Source: Pseudanabaena sp. Salubria-1 (GTDB lineage: Bacteria; Cyanobacteriota; Cyanobacteriia; Pseudanabaenales; Pseudanabaenaceae). From it: DNA of 64,000 nt. A program made the translations under genes and the position numbers. The stretch spans positions 121,523 to 185,522 of the forward strand of contig JALQCR010000010.1 of assembly GCA_023336205.1 (NCBI GenBank), given 5' to 3'. Positions 27,134 through 36,600 of this stretch are shown in pieces. Within the stretch, counting starts at the first letter, position 1, and each line of letters begins with the position of its first letter. The notes under the pieces are model-generated. The model worked only from the letters and a program-made list of their open reading frames with translations, was not told the DNA's origin and made no database searches.

Positions 27134-27549
27134 GCATCAGACTATTTGCCTTTGCGATCGCATTATCTTCCACATTTTCAGGCATGGCATTGCTCAAATC
27201 AATAAATTTTTAGAAAATCTATTCTAGTTCTTTTGAGCAAAAACTGCTTATAGCGCTTTATTTTTGTAATGATATAAACCCCAAAAGAAAGAAAAGCAAA
27301 GCTTTTATTTCTTTTGGGGGGAGGACTTAAATTCTCCCCATAAGCTAAGGTGTCCCCACAAGTTGGTCTTACCCCATTTAATTGCTCCTTGCAAAAGGGG
27401 AAGTCCAGAAATCTTTCCTCCCCTTTGCAAGGGCAGGGTTCGGGTATGGTTTCTAAAATTGGTTTCATAATGAGAATTGCCACTAAAAAGCATAGCAAAG
27501 CCATGCTTTTTAGCGCTTTTTAGGTTTTATTATGCAAAAGGGAATGAGC
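27134..27549. other. non-coding stretch with hairpin and dispersed repeat
   Basis: At 27279-27319 is a 19-bp stem ccccaaaagaaa...gc-aaa-gc. From 27330 to 27450 is a G/C-run repeat with cccctttgcaaggg that recurs near 63450-63510. Next to the IS30 end a minus-strand frame MPENVEDNAIAKANSLM opens and runs into the IS; it may be the start of a truncated gene, but has no clear ribosome site. Confidence 0.5.
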
Positions 27550-28707
27550 TTATAGTTTGAGTTTACTTAGATTTTCGACCGCAGCCGCAATTGTGCTGTC
27601 TTTTTTGGCAAAACAGAACCTTAAACCATTTACCTTTTCACGCTCAGGTTGACTAAAGCAACTGCCTGGAACAGCAGCAACTAAAGCTTCTTTAGCGAGG
27701 CGAAAAGCGGCGCTTTCTGCATCTGGCGCGATCGCGGAGCTATCAGTCCAGATGTAATATGCACCTCTAGGCAAGACAGGCGATAGCCCTAGCTGCACCA
27801 ACGCAGGATAAAGCATATCGCGCTTACGTTTGTAATCTAGAGCCAACTTGGTGAAATATTCACGCCCAAATTCCATGGCGGTCAAGGCTGCATGTTGCAG
27901 AGGTGCGGGGGCGCAAATCGTGATGAAGTCATGAATTCGTCGCATCGCTGCCGTCAGCTCAGGACTTGCAACTGTGTAACCTAGCCGCCAACCTGTGATA
28001 CAAAAAGTTTTTGAGAATCCATTCACGACAATCGTGCGATCGCGCATTCCTTCGATACTCATCAAGCTAATATGTTCGCCTTCATAGATGATGTATTCAT
28101 AAATTTCATCGGTAATCGCATAGACATCATACTGCTGACAAAGCTTAGCAATTAGTTCTAATTCCGTTCTTGTCCATACTTTGCCTGTAGGATTAGCAGG
28201 ACTATTAATAATTACAGCTTTAATCCCTTTCTTAAATGCAGGTTCAAGAATTTCTTGAGTGATTTCCCATTGTGGTGGTTGTAGCGTAATAAATTCAGGA
28301 ATACCGCCAACAGTTGCGAGATTGGGGATGTAATTTTCATAAAATGGCTCGAAAATTAAGACGCGATCGCCTTGATTGATCAGTGTCATCAGGGCAATAT
28401 TTAAGCCTTCGGTTGCGCCACAGCATACGGTGACTTCGGTATCAGGATCGACGGCAATTTGGTTGTCACGTTGCATTTTTATTGCGATCGCCTCGCGCAA
28501 CTTGTCCCAACCCCAACTATCTGCATATTGGTTAAAATCTAAGGTAATCGCTGCTCTTGCCGATTCTTTGATCGCTTCTGGAGCTGGGAAATCGGGTAAT
28601 CCTTGCGCAAGGTTAATTGCCCCAAACTTTTCACAATAGCGGGAAGCTTCGCGAATTTGTGACTCTTTAATTTGAATAGCGCGTTGTGATAGCGAAACAG
28701 TAGTCAA
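27550..28707 (-). CDS. class I/II PLP-dependent aminotransferase
   Basis: The product has the fold-type I aspartate-aminotransferase layout: INLAQGLPDFPAPEAIKE near the N-terminus, NSPANPTGKVWT for the conserved Asn, and NGFSKTFCITGWRLGY with the PLP-binding Lys. It most resembles the kynurenine/methionine-oxoglutarate transaminase group; the substrate cannot be fixed. I prefer a TTG start at 28707 (LTTVSLSQRAIQIKES); the longer frame from 28764 would translate a hairpin (gcgc-gat-gcgc) at 28732-28760. Confidence 0.88.
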   Translation of the reverse strand: MTTVSLSQRAIQIKESQIREASRYCEKFGAINLAQGLPDFPAPEAIKESARAAITLDFNQYADSWGWDKLREAIAIKMQRDNQIAVDPDTEVTVCCGATEGLNIALMTLINQGDRVLIFEPFYENYIPNLATVGGIPEFITLQPPQWEITQEILEPAFKKGIKAVIINSPANPTGKVWTRTELELIAKLCQQYDVYAITDEIYEYIIYEGEHISLMSIEGMRDRTIVVNGFSKTFCITGWRLGYTVASPELTAAMRRIHDFITICAPAPLQHAALTAMEFGREYFTKLALDYKRKRDMLYPALVQLGLSPVLPRGAYYIWTDSSAIAPDAESAAFRLAKEALVAAVPGSCFSQPEREKVNGLRFCFAKKDSTIAAAVENLSKLKL

Positions 28708-28804
28708 GGTAATATCTCTAAACTTCAAAAAGTAAAGACAGCGCGATGCGCCGCCTTTACTCAATCCTAAGCGAGATTGCTATGGCTGGTCAAGAATTAA
28801 ATAA

Positions 28805-29182
28805 TTATGGAGATTGACATGAGAGCAATTTAGCTTGAGGGTAGCTATTTTGTAATTGCTTTTGTCGTTCTTGATTAGATCGTCCATAGGTATTGAGAGA
28901 TCGCACTGTATCAGGTGAAGGCAATCCAGAAAGCACCTCCTGTCCAAGATCGCCAAAAACAACTACCTCTTTAATTTGCACATCGCGGTTTTGATGTTGC
29001 TGATATAGATCGCCATAAGCAGAGGCGATCGCTTGCCATTTGTCTTGAGGACAAAAACTGCGATCGATGAGAATGGTAACTTGTGTAGGTGGTAAGGCAA
29101 AGGCGATCGCACTGCCCACAATACCAAATCCTAACCATCCCAAACCAAGTGTTGTTAAGAGCTTGCGATTGAGCTTATTCAT
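28805..29182 (-). CDS. small exported protein of the CHAT/VWA operon
   Basis: I do not recognise the family. The 125-aa product from MNKLNRKLLTTLGLG has a signal peptide or signal anchor (about residues 8-28), then a compact domain with two cysteines (RSFCPQDKW and LLSCQSP) and the conserved-looking VTILIDRSFCP and EVVVFGDLGQEVLSG. It lies 4 bp downstream of the VWA lipoprotein gene, so is almost certainly co-expressed. It may be its periplasmic partner; that is inference. Confidence 0.65.
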   Translation of the reverse strand: MNKLNRKLLTTLGLGWLGFGIVGSAIAFALPPTQVTILIDRSFCPQDKWQAIASAYGDLYQQHQNRDVQIKEVVVFGDLGQEVLSGLPSPDTVRSLNTYGRSNQERQKQLQNSYPQAKLLSCQSP

Positions 29183-29186
29183 AGAT

Positions 29187-30971
29187 TTACAGATTAGTTT
29201 GAAAGATTTCCTTAAGAAGGTTCTGGACGTTTTGTGGTGTGCCGACTTGGACTGTAGACTCGCGTAAAGCCGCGATCGCAGAAAGCTCTTTCTGGTTGAC
29301 TTCGCCATAGGCGATCGGATAAATCCGCACATCGCTAAACTTCATCAGATCCTTGACTTCTTCAAATTTTAAGCCTGTGGTCACTTCGCCATCAGTAAGT
29401 AACAGCAAGCGAAATACACCCGTAGGATCGGCTTTGCGGCGTTCCATGAGAGGGGCTAAACCTGCGATCGCGCCATCATAGAGGGCAGTACTACCATCAG
29501 CTTCGAGTGCATCGATCGCTGCTAGCAAGCGCTTATGTTGCAGGGCATCGAAGGATGATAAGTTGACTACATTCTTGACGCGATCGCTAAAAGTTATTAA
29601 ACCAACCTGATTGCCAGCATTGATTTCTTTCGTCGCAATCCGAAGCCCTTCCTTAACAGCTTGCATTCTCGCTCCAGTCATTGAGCCACTGGTATCAATC
29701 ACCAACATCATATAGACAGTTCGCCCACCATCTTTACGCTGCTTCCAGAAGGTAAGCGCAGTTTTGAGGACTTCTCCAGAAGGATTAATGGGGAGATCCT
29801 TGCGTTTGAGATGTTCCAAAATTTCAGGAGTTGTTAAAGCGAGCTTTTGCATTGGTTCAGAGGTAGCAAATTCAGCAAATTTTTGTAATGCTTCCTGTTG
29901 TTCAGGAGTATTCCAATCGAACCCGACCAAGGGCGCATTGTGAGGCAAGCCAAAGGGGACATAGGCAACTTGCTCAAACCCTGGCAACTTCTTCAGTGAG
30001 TTAAAGGCAACTCCATCAAGGGGAAAGGCTTGCATTTTTTGTTGATCGCGGATGAAGATGTCCTTTAGCTCTAGGGTCGTAACTGATGTCACGATCACTT
30101 GCTTCTGGAAAGCATCAAATACGGAACTAACTTGGGGAACCTTTAAGTCTTGAACTGTTAGCGGCAGTTTATCGCGATCGTGTCCTGCGGCTCGCCAGAG
30201 AATTGTATAAAGCAAATTTAAAGCTGTCGAACTGGAGTAAGGATTGGGGTAGCCAATCGATATTTTGCCTGTGGTAATCGCATCTAGCAATCTCTCGAAT
30301 GTTACTTCTCCGCCTTTAGCAAGTTCTTGATAGGCATCATTTCTTACGGCAAAGCCTGTTCCATTGGGCTGTAATACTGGTGCGATCGTGTTTGGTATAA
30401 TTCCATCGCTTTTGAGAATTTCAATCCACAGATCGCTGGATGGAGTATATGCAGCAGGCTTAATCGTTTTAGAGGCAATTATCCGTTCGCCCAAGCCAGA
30501 AGCAATATTCCGTATGCCAACTCGGATTACCTGTCCCGATTTTGCCGTAACGTTTTTAGCATTAAAGGCTTCGGCAACATCAACGAGCCAGCGCTCATCT
30601 TGTTTCTGAGCATTAGCTTTTTCTGCCGAGCTAAAAATCTCGACATAAACCTGTTTTGGATCGTTGGTCGGCTGAGCGCCATAAAGTGGAAAATCTTCAA
30701 TCTTTGGCAGAGGTTCTTTAATGCTATCAGTGGAATATCTCGCCGCCGATGCATCGGCAACTAGCGCTTGCTCGATTCTAATTTTAGGTAGAAAATCATT
30801 TTTAATAGCTTTGCTAGCCGTCTCAAAAGAGTCAATTTTGATCGCTCCACAAGCGACAAGTAATGTCATGCTCAGCCCGATCGCAAACCAAAGTGATCTC
30901 AAAGTTTTGAGCTTTTTGAATAGGCGATCGCCAATTTTACCTATTCTTTTATCAAGCATTTTCATAGACAT
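29187..30971 (-). CDS. lipoprotein with solute-binding domain and VWA domain
   Basis: The 594-aa product has a basic N-terminus, a lipobox LLVAC (Cys41), a type-2 periplasmic solute-binding-like domain at about residues 100-395, and a C-terminal von Willebrand A domain. The VWA metal site is intact: DTSGS at 426-430 and later LTDGEVTTG. Such fusions sit on the periplasmic side of the inner membrane and are predicted to bind a ligand and a protein partner. It is the middle gene of a three-gene operon with a CHAT protease upstream (27-bp gap) and a small exported protein downstream. Confidence 0.85.
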   Translation of the reverse strand: MSMKMLDKRIGKIGDRLFKKLKTLRSLWFAIGLSMTLLVACGAIKIDSFETASKAIKNDFLPKIRIEQALVADASAARYSTDSIKEPLPKIEDFPLYGAQPTNDPKQVYVEIFSSAEKANAQKQDERWLVDVAEAFNAKNVTAKSGQVIRVGIRNIASGLGERIIASKTIKPAAYTPSSDLWIEILKSDGIIPNTIAPVLQPNGTGFAVRNDAYQELAKGGEVTFERLLDAITTGKISIGYPNPYSSSTALNLLYTILWRAAGHDRDKLPLTVQDLKVPQVSSVFDAFQKQVIVTSVTTLELKDIFIRDQQKMQAFPLDGVAFNSLKKLPGFEQVAYVPFGLPHNAPLVGFDWNTPEQQEALQKFAEFATSEPMQKLALTTPEILEHLKRKDLPINPSGEVLKTALTFWKQRKDGGRTVYMMLVIDTSGSMTGARMQAVKEGLRIATKEINAGNQVGLITFSDRVKNVVNLSSFDALQHKRLLAAIDALEADGSTALYDGAIAGLAPLMERRKADPTGVFRLLLLTDGEVTTGLKFEEVKDLMKFSDVRIYPIAYGEVNQKELSAIAALRESTVQVGTPQNVQNLLKEIFQTNL

Positions 30972-30998
30972 AATTTTTCCTTTTTCCTTTTTCCTTGA

Positions 30999-32819
30999 CT
31001 AGTTCTCGTTTGCTTGCAAAGTGATTTTGTTTGTGTCGATCGCTAATCTCAACTGAGCAGGAAGCTCCATTTTGAGATTGGAACTATTGCGATCTAGAGA
31101 AAGTAATAGAACTTGATCTTGTAAATTTTGTAAAAGTTCGTGGGTTGCTTGGAGGCGATCGTAACTCGCTTGTAGCCGTCGCTGCGCCACCACACGATAA
31201 TTCTCAGACTTCACCTGACCGATAGTAGCGATCGCATCCGCTACCTGACCAGCCAATTCCAAAACAGTGATCAGAGTTTCTAAGATATCCACCGTCAGGT
31301 CTGGCTCCTTCTCAACTATTTTTTCGGCATAAGCATGAATCTCCCTCGCCCATGCCTTTGCCCTCCGCCATTGCATCCCAGTAGATAGAGATTTGCGTTC
31401 TAATCCATCGAGTTTTGAAGCAAATACATAGCGATCGAGCAAATTATTCTCATTCAACCAAGTAAATTCTTTCTTGATTTGCCACGACCACGCACCAAAA
31501 ATGATCGCTGCGATCGCACCACCACTCGCAATCACTATCGGACGCGGACGCAGTACCGCCACAAAACAAGCAAAACCCAGAGCCGTTCCTGCCAAAAGCA
31601 TGTAAGTTTGTGGCAATTGGAATAACTTTGTTCTTTTATTACTCCGACTAGGCGGCTTTGGCGATGATATGTCTATCATTGGCGTTAATACTGGGCTTGG
31701 TGTTTTTGTTAATACTGGTACTGGTATAGTCATTGTCACTTTCTCTTGCTTCGGGCTCGACCATGTTAAAGGGGTTTCAGCGGGGTTTTGGCAAATGATG
31801 GGCAACCAAGTCGCACAGGGGAAGCGGTCTTCAATACCTTGCAACCGTTCCCTCGCTCTTCGTACTGACAAATAGCAAGAAGTTCCATTTGAGAAATCTT
31901 CGAGAAAATAACGCAAAAACTTTTGGGCTACTTCATCAGGAATCGGTTCGCGCATCACGATCACTTGAGGGATATGTAAATCAAATAGCGATCGCGCCAA
32001 GCCCAAGCCATCGCAAGAATTAAAAATCGCTAATCGCAAGCCGTTACTCACAGCCGTCCTCAATGCATAGCGCAACTGTTCCATCCGCAGACTTTCCGTT
32101 TCGTTGATGTAGATCCGACCGATATCCTCTTGAGTGGAGCTATGTCCCGCAAAAAAGAGAATATCCCATTGCTGCTGCCATAACTGATCGTTCAGTTGCT
32201 GCCGCCTCGGTTCTACCAACAGAGTCACCTCTGCATTTGGCAATTGCTCTAGCATGGTGCGATCTGCCTCGATATCAATACCTTCACTATTGCCGAGAAT
32301 TACGAGAATGCGAATCTTATCTGAGTGTTTTTGTGAAGGTTCGATACTGGAGTAGCTAGGAGCAGCGATCGCAATTTCTGCCTTGGTAAAGCGCCGATCG
32401 AATAAATCCCACAAATGCCAAGGCATTTTCTGTAAATAAGGATTTCCCGATTGCAGCAGTACACGCACTTCATCGGTTCTGTAGATGTTGTCAGAGACTA
32501 ACTCCCTCGCAGGGAGAAAAGACTGCGATCGCAGCCATTGATTGAGCTGTTCTGATAGCTTCTCAGCGGCATCATAACAATCTTCGAGAAAGGAGACATT
32601 GGTAACAGCATTCGCATCGGCTGAGAGCCGAGTTGTGGAACCTATCTTTAAGTACAAGGACTGCCACACATCATAAAGCTGAGGCAACTCTGTTGATGGG
32701 GGCAAATTTGCCGCAATCTCCGAGGACGGAAGCGCTCCTTCTTCGCCAATTTGAATAGTGACGACAAATCCCTGCTCGAAATTACCATCACTAAATTTTA
32801 GGGTTACTAGCTTCCCCAT
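30999..32819 (-). CDS. CHAT-domain caspase-like protease with membrane segment
   Basis: CHAT domains are caspase-fold cysteine proteases. The 606-aa product has the catalytic His in ILFFAGHSSTQED (His226) and Cys in LAIFNSCDGLGLA (Cys269), followed by VIVMREPIPDEVAQKF, a strongly conserved CHAT block. An alpha/beta N-terminal domain precedes it. A Pro/Thr-rich linker leads to two transmembrane helices (about 406-424, 428-446) and a C-terminal helical region. The domain would be cytoplasmic and membrane-tethered. It heads an operon with a periplasmic VWA/solute-binding lipoprotein, suggesting sensing across the membrane. The N-terminal half resembles that of the CHAT-CHASE2 protein at 40679. 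Confidence 0.87.
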   Translation of the reverse strand: MGKLVTLKFSDGNFEQGFVVTIQIGEEGALPSSEIAANLPPSTELPQLYDVWQSLYLKIGSTTRLSADANAVTNVSFLEDCYDAAEKLSEQLNQWLRSQSFLPARELVSDNIYRTDEVRVLLQSGNPYLQKMPWHLWDLFDRRFTKAEIAIAAPSYSSIEPSQKHSDKIRILVILGNSEGIDIEADRTMLEQLPNAEVTLLVEPRRQQLNDQLWQQQWDILFFAGHSSTQEDIGRIYINETESLRMEQLRYALRTAVSNGLRLAIFNSCDGLGLARSLFDLHIPQVIVMREPIPDEVAQKFLRYFLEDFSNGTSCYLSVRRARERLQGIEDRFPCATWLPIICQNPAETPLTWSSPKQEKVTMTIPVPVLTKTPSPVLTPMIDISSPKPPSRSNKRTKLFQLPQTYMLLAGTALGFACFVAVLRPRPIVIASGGAIAAIIFGAWSWQIKKEFTWLNENNLLDRYVFASKLDGLERKSLSTGMQWRRAKAWAREIHAYAEKIVEKEPDLTVDILETLITVLELAGQVADAIATIGQVKSENYRVVAQRRLQASYDRLQATHELLQNLQDQVLLLSLDRNSSNLKMELPAQLRLAIDTNKITLQANEN

Positions 32820-33119
32820 AATGGCGATCGCTCCATCAAAACATCTACAGACTCATCATGCACATTTTATTTAGATTTGTCATTAATTCACCTTGGTAAA
32901 AGATAAAAATAGTTGTTTAGTCTCACATAGCTCTAGCGATCGCTGATCTATGCAGCAAAAATCCAACTATTTACTTACCTATCTGGCTCAAGCAAAGAAC
33001 TTACGCATTGATTTACAAAACTTAAACTTTAGATTTTTCTAATCAGGATTTACGCGATCGCCAGTTTAAGGGATGTGACAATGTTTGATGTAATTCCTTT
33101 GATTTGGTAATAGCATTAC
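32820..33119. other. 300-bp gap with pentapeptide-gene remnant
   Basis: Most of the stretch has no recognisable feature. At 33030-33075 the plus strand reads LDFSNQDLRDRQFKGCDN, sharing the 25-bp core tagatttttctaatcaggat with the start of the pentapeptide gene at 34542. The frame is closed upstream and ends at once, so this is a remnant. Confidence 0.6.
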
Positions 33120-33446
33120 CTAAATAAACTCAACTCTACTTTGCATATCGACCGCGTCAAAAACCTTGTCCATCAAAGATAAATAGTTAATTATTTCGCC
33201 AATGGTTCGAGTTCCTTGTTTGCAATAGGCGATACCAGCATGATTAACACCCGATTGATGCAGGGTCAGAAAATCATCATCTTGTGTAAAAATTACTCGC
33301 CCTTGAGATACCGCAAAAGCTAACTGCTCTTCATCCGATACACTGAGCATTGATTGTTCGGGGGTAGTAGTTACATCAATACCAAGCCGCCTTAATCCAA
33401 TTGTGATCGCACTACTAACATTTTCATCAAGATGAAAGCGAATCAT
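33120..33446 (-). CDS. DUF5615 PIN-like toxin component
   Basis: The 108-aa product has the DUF5615 (Mut7-C-like PIN fold) pattern: LDENVSSAITIGLRRLGIDV, then DEEQLAFAVSQGRVIFTQDDDFL with the acidic residues expected to bind metal. These are putative nucleases encoded after a DUF433 gene. Here the two overlap by 20 bp, with the DUF433 gene first. Activity is inferred from the family pairing. Confidence 0.85.
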   Translation of the reverse strand: MIRFHLDENVSSAITIGLRRLGIDVTTTPEQSMLSVSDEEQLAFAVSQGRVIFTQDDDFLTLHQSGVNHAGIAYCKQGTRTIGEIINYLSLMDKVFDAVDMQSRVEFI

Positions 33447-33762
33447 AGCTCATCCCGCGTTCTTTTAACTTTTGTTGTAATAGGGAAGGAGTTTTAGCTC
33501 GCATCTCTTCAGCGAACGCTTCTCCTTCTTCAATTTGAAGATTAATTTCTACACGATGATCGTAGTAGTAGGCTAGAGCGGCATGAACATCTGCTAAACC
33601 AATGCTGGGATAGTTACTCACAATTTCCGCAGGTGACATATTCAATCTTTCATAGCAAATTGCAATATCTTGGACTTTGATACGATGTCCTGCAATGCGA
33701 GGTTTGCCACCACAAACGCCCGCAGTTATTTCAATATGCTCCTTAATCAGCCCAATCAACAT
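33427..33762 (-). CDS. DUF433 antitoxin-like protein
   Basis: The 111-aa product contains the DUF433 core VCGGKPRIAGHRIKVQDIAI, followed by LNMSPAEIVSNYPSIGLADVHAALAYYYDH, a helix-turn-helix-like block. Family members accompany DUF5615 proteins as predicted antitoxins. Start and stop overlap the partner gene by 20 bp, indicating coupled translation. Confidence 0.85.
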   Translation of the reverse strand: MLIGLIKEHIEITAGVCGGKPRIAGHRIKVQDIAICYERLNMSPAEIVSNYPSIGLADVHAALAYYYDHRVEINLQIEEGEAFAEEMRAKTPSLLQQKLKERGMSYDSLSS

Positions 33763-33899
33763 GATTTGTCTCCAATTTGTCTCCTAATATTTTAGCCTTC
33801 CAAACATACTGGTGCAAATTTTCAGAAATCAGATATAATTTAGAGTCTAGGAAGGCGATCGCTTAAATACTCACAAACTAAAAGCAAGGATGGAAATCT

Positions 33900-34463
33900 A
33901 TGACCGTCACTACTGCGAAAAAAATGACGTTTGAGGAATATCTAACCTATGAAGACGGCACTGACAAGCGTTATGAATTTAACGATGGAGAATTAGTTGA
34001 AGTGAGTCCAGCAACTGCTTTCCATAATTCTTTGATGATGTTTTTTGCCTTCTTTTTGCAATCAGAAATAAACAACTCTCATCTTCCATACTGTGTTCGT
34101 GTTAATAGTACTGAAATATTCAACGGTAAAAGAACTCGCCGTCCTGATGTCTTGGTGATGACTTTTGCTCAATCAAATAGCTTAGGAAATCAGCCAGATA
34201 TTTTGCATGAGCCATGTTTGCTGGTCATTGAGATTGTGAGTCCAACTTGTCGCTCAGTGGATACTGTCGAGAAGCGGCAGGAATATGCTCAGTTTGGGAT
34301 TCCTGAATATTGGATTGTGGATTTTCTATTAGGGACTTTTTCGGTTTTGAGTTTGGTAAATGGAAGCTATATTGAGAAGGTGTATAGAGAAGGCGATCGC
34401 ATTATCTCTGATATTTTCCCTAGTATTTCTCTATCGATGAATCAAGTAATGGCAAGCATATAA
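33900..34463 (+). CDS. Uma2-family (DUF820) endonuclease-like protein
   Basis: The 187-aa product has the restriction-endonuclease-like fold motifs: TFEEYLTYEDGTDKRYEFNDGELVEVSP at the N-terminus, RRPDVLVM (catalytic Asp), LLVIEIVSPTCRSVDTVEKRQEYAQFGIPEYWIVD (Glu and Lys in the expected places). This large cyanobacterial family is often linked to mobile DNA. Its target is unknown. No partner gene is obvious. Confidence 0.9.
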   Translation: MTVTTAKKMTFEEYLTYEDGTDKRYEFNDGELVEVSPATAFHNSLMMFFAFFLQSEINNSHLPYCVRVNSTEIFNGKRTRRPDVLVMTFAQSNSLGNQPDILHEPCLLVIEIVSPTCRSVDTVEKRQEYAQFGIPEYWIVDFLLGTFSVLSLVNGSYIEKVYREGDRIISDIFPSISLSMNQVMASI

Positions 34464-34541
34464 CTTTGCTTATTTCGAGGCTTAGCCTTAATATTTTAGA
34501 TGTTTGCTGATGCGTTGATTTAGAGCAGATAACGTGAACTT

Positions 34542-36575
34542 ATGTCCCAGCCGCTAGATTTTTCTAATCAGGATTTACGAAATCGCTCGTTTATTGAGCA
34601 AGATCTTTCTGGTGCAGATTTTTGTAATTCCGATATAAGGGGATGTTGTTTTTTTGACGTTAATTTAGAAGGTGCAAATTTCTCTCGTGTGATAGCAGGA
34701 AAAAGTATTAGCTCGACATTTATTGCAGTGTTAGGAGCATTTTTAGCTATTGTTGTTGGTGCTTTTGTCGGTGAATTTTTATTTGTTATTGTACTTTCTA
34801 GCCTTTTTGAGGTTGCTAATATATTAAAGGTGTTATCTATAAATACTCTGAAGCATTTGTCTCTATATGTGGAAAGTGATAGTGAGAAACTTGCTCGTAT
34901 TGTGGCTACTGCTGAGCGTATTTATACGGAAAAAGATTTATGGCTAACACCGTTGAAAATTATTGGTGCTACTATTTCTACTTTTATAAGCATAAGGTTG
35001 CATTTGGGATCGGCTTTTTTTGGGGGATCGACTTTATTTGCAGGTAAAAACGCAGTTGCAAGAGCAATTCAAGAGCTTGGAGATGGAGATAAAGCTTTAG
35101 GAATTGTATACTTAGGGATTGCATTTTGTCTTCTCTACCCAGCGTACACCTTCTTTATAGAAGCAGTTGAAAAGATTCTTAATATGACTGCAACTTCTTT
35201 TGAAGGATCAGAACTCACTAATGCTAAATTTGTAGGCGCAATTTTAAAGAATTGTGATTTTACAGATGCTAAACTGTATCAAATCGACTGGACTCACGCA
35301 CACTTTAATCGATGTAAGTTTTCAAGTTATCTTAGTAATCAACTGGTAAGAGAATTATGCGTTACTCGAATTGGCACAAATCAGGACTTTAGTTATATAG
35401 ATCTTTCAGATCTAAACTTAATCGGAGTAGATCTGCGTGGAGCAAATCTCAACGCATCCAATCTGAATAGAACTAATCTCATGCAAGCAGATTTACAAAA
35501 TACTAACCTTCATAAGACTCAAGCAATTAAAACAGATTTTACAAATGCAAATCTTTCAGGAGCTTGTATCGAAAATTGGGCTATTACTACTGAAACTATC
35601 TTCACGGATGTTGTATGTAGCCACATTTTCCTTGATACTACTAAAAATGAAAGGAAGCCATCAAGTGGCTACTTTGAAAAGGACGATTTTGAAAAGTTAG
35701 TAACTCAGTCTACCAAAAGTCTAGATTTTTTCTTCCGTAATGGCATCGATCCTCAAGCCTTTGACTTTGCGCTCAATAATTTGATAGACAATTACCATGA
35801 GATGGGAATTTCCCTTAAATCTGTAGAAGATTTTGGAGACGGCGATAGAATAGTTCGCTTTAACACTGTCTCGGATGCTCCCAAAGCTGAAATGCACGCT
35901 CAATTCACCCAAGACTATGAGGAAATTCACCAACAATTAGAAGCTTCACGAAATAAAATATGGGAACTTCAACAAAAACTCGATCGTATAGATTTAGAAA
36001 ACCTAAAAGTGAGATATGAATTAGAAAAACAATTAGCCGTAGCAATAGCAAAACTCGAAGAACGACCAACATCTAAAGATTTGCAAAATTTGCTGTATCA
36101 TCAAGTTAGCGAACTTGGAAAGCAAAAACTAATTTACGCAAATAATTCTACTATTAATATGATAGACAAATCAATTCAATCAGGCGGCGATGTTTTCTTC
36201 ACTGGTAGAGATAACGTAGGCGTTAGCGGCAAAGATCTACAAGGCGTAGCAGGTCGCGACATTAGCGGCACTGTCACCAACACCATCCAACAACTCCGCG
36301 AAACCAACCAACCCGAAGCACCACAACTCTCCGATCTCCTAGAACAACTCCAAAAAGCCGTCGAAAGCTCTGACGAACTAGATAAACCCGAAAAAGAAAA
36401 AGCCCTTGATTACCTCAATAAGATTGTTGAGATGTCAGTAAAAGAACCCGCACAAAAGAAAGGAATGCTGCCAATTTTGTTAGATGCCTTCACAGGCGTA
36501 ATTAGCAAAGCCGCCAACCTCATCGATCCCGTCAAGAAAATTGCAGCCGCCATTCTCAGTATTTGGCAAGCTTAA
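34542..36575 (+). CDS. membrane pentapeptide-repeat protein with coiled coil and C-terminal helical domain
   Basis: The 677-aa product begins with pentapeptide repeats (DLSGADFCNSDIRG), then three or more transmembrane helices (about 55-95, 140-165, 185-210), a long second pentapeptide block (about 215-350; LIGVDLRGANLNASNLNRTN), a domain of unknown type (about 365-450), a coiled coil (about 460-520), a short glycine-rich repeat with GRD-x-x-G units (about 550-585), and a C-terminal helical domain ending AAAILSIWQA. The GRD-repeat plus helical tail resembles tails found in cyanobacterial conflict/signalling proteins; this is recall, not proof. A truncated copy of its 5' end lies 1.5 kb upstream. 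Confidence 0.75.
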   Translation: MSQPLDFSNQDLRNRSFIEQDLSGADFCNSDIRGCCFFDVNLEGANFSRVIAGKSISSTFIAVLGAFLAIVVGAFVGEFLFVIVLSSLFEVANILKVLSINTLKHLSLYVESDSEKLARIVATAERIYTEKDLWLTPLKIIGATISTFISIRLHLGSAFFGGSTLFAGKNAVARAIQELGDGDKALGIVYLGIAFCLLYPAYTFFIEAVEKILNMTATSFEGSELTNAKFVGAILKNCDFTDAKLYQIDWTHAHFNRCKFSSYLSNQLVRELCVTRIGTNQDFSYIDLSDLNLIGVDLRGANLNASNLNRTNLMQADLQNTNLHKTQAIKTDFTNANLSGACIENWAITTETIFTDVVCSHIFLDTTKNERKPSSGYFEKDDFEKLVTQSTKSLDFFFRNGIDPQAFDFALNNLIDNYHEMGISLKSVEDFGDGDRIVRFNTVSDAPKAEMHAQFTQDYEEIHQQLEASRNKIWELQQKLDRIDLENLKVRYELEKQLAVAIAKLEERPTSKDLQNLLYHQVSELGKQKLIYANNSTINMIDKSIQSGGDVFFTGRDNVGVSGKDLQGVAGRDISGTVTNTIQQLRETNQPEAPQLSDLLEQLQKAVESSDELDKPEKEKALDYLNKIVEMSVKEPAQKKGMLPILLDAFTGVISKAANLIDPVKKIAAAILSIWQA

Positions 36576-36600
36576 CGCTGACAAGAATTGTCAGAAAAGT

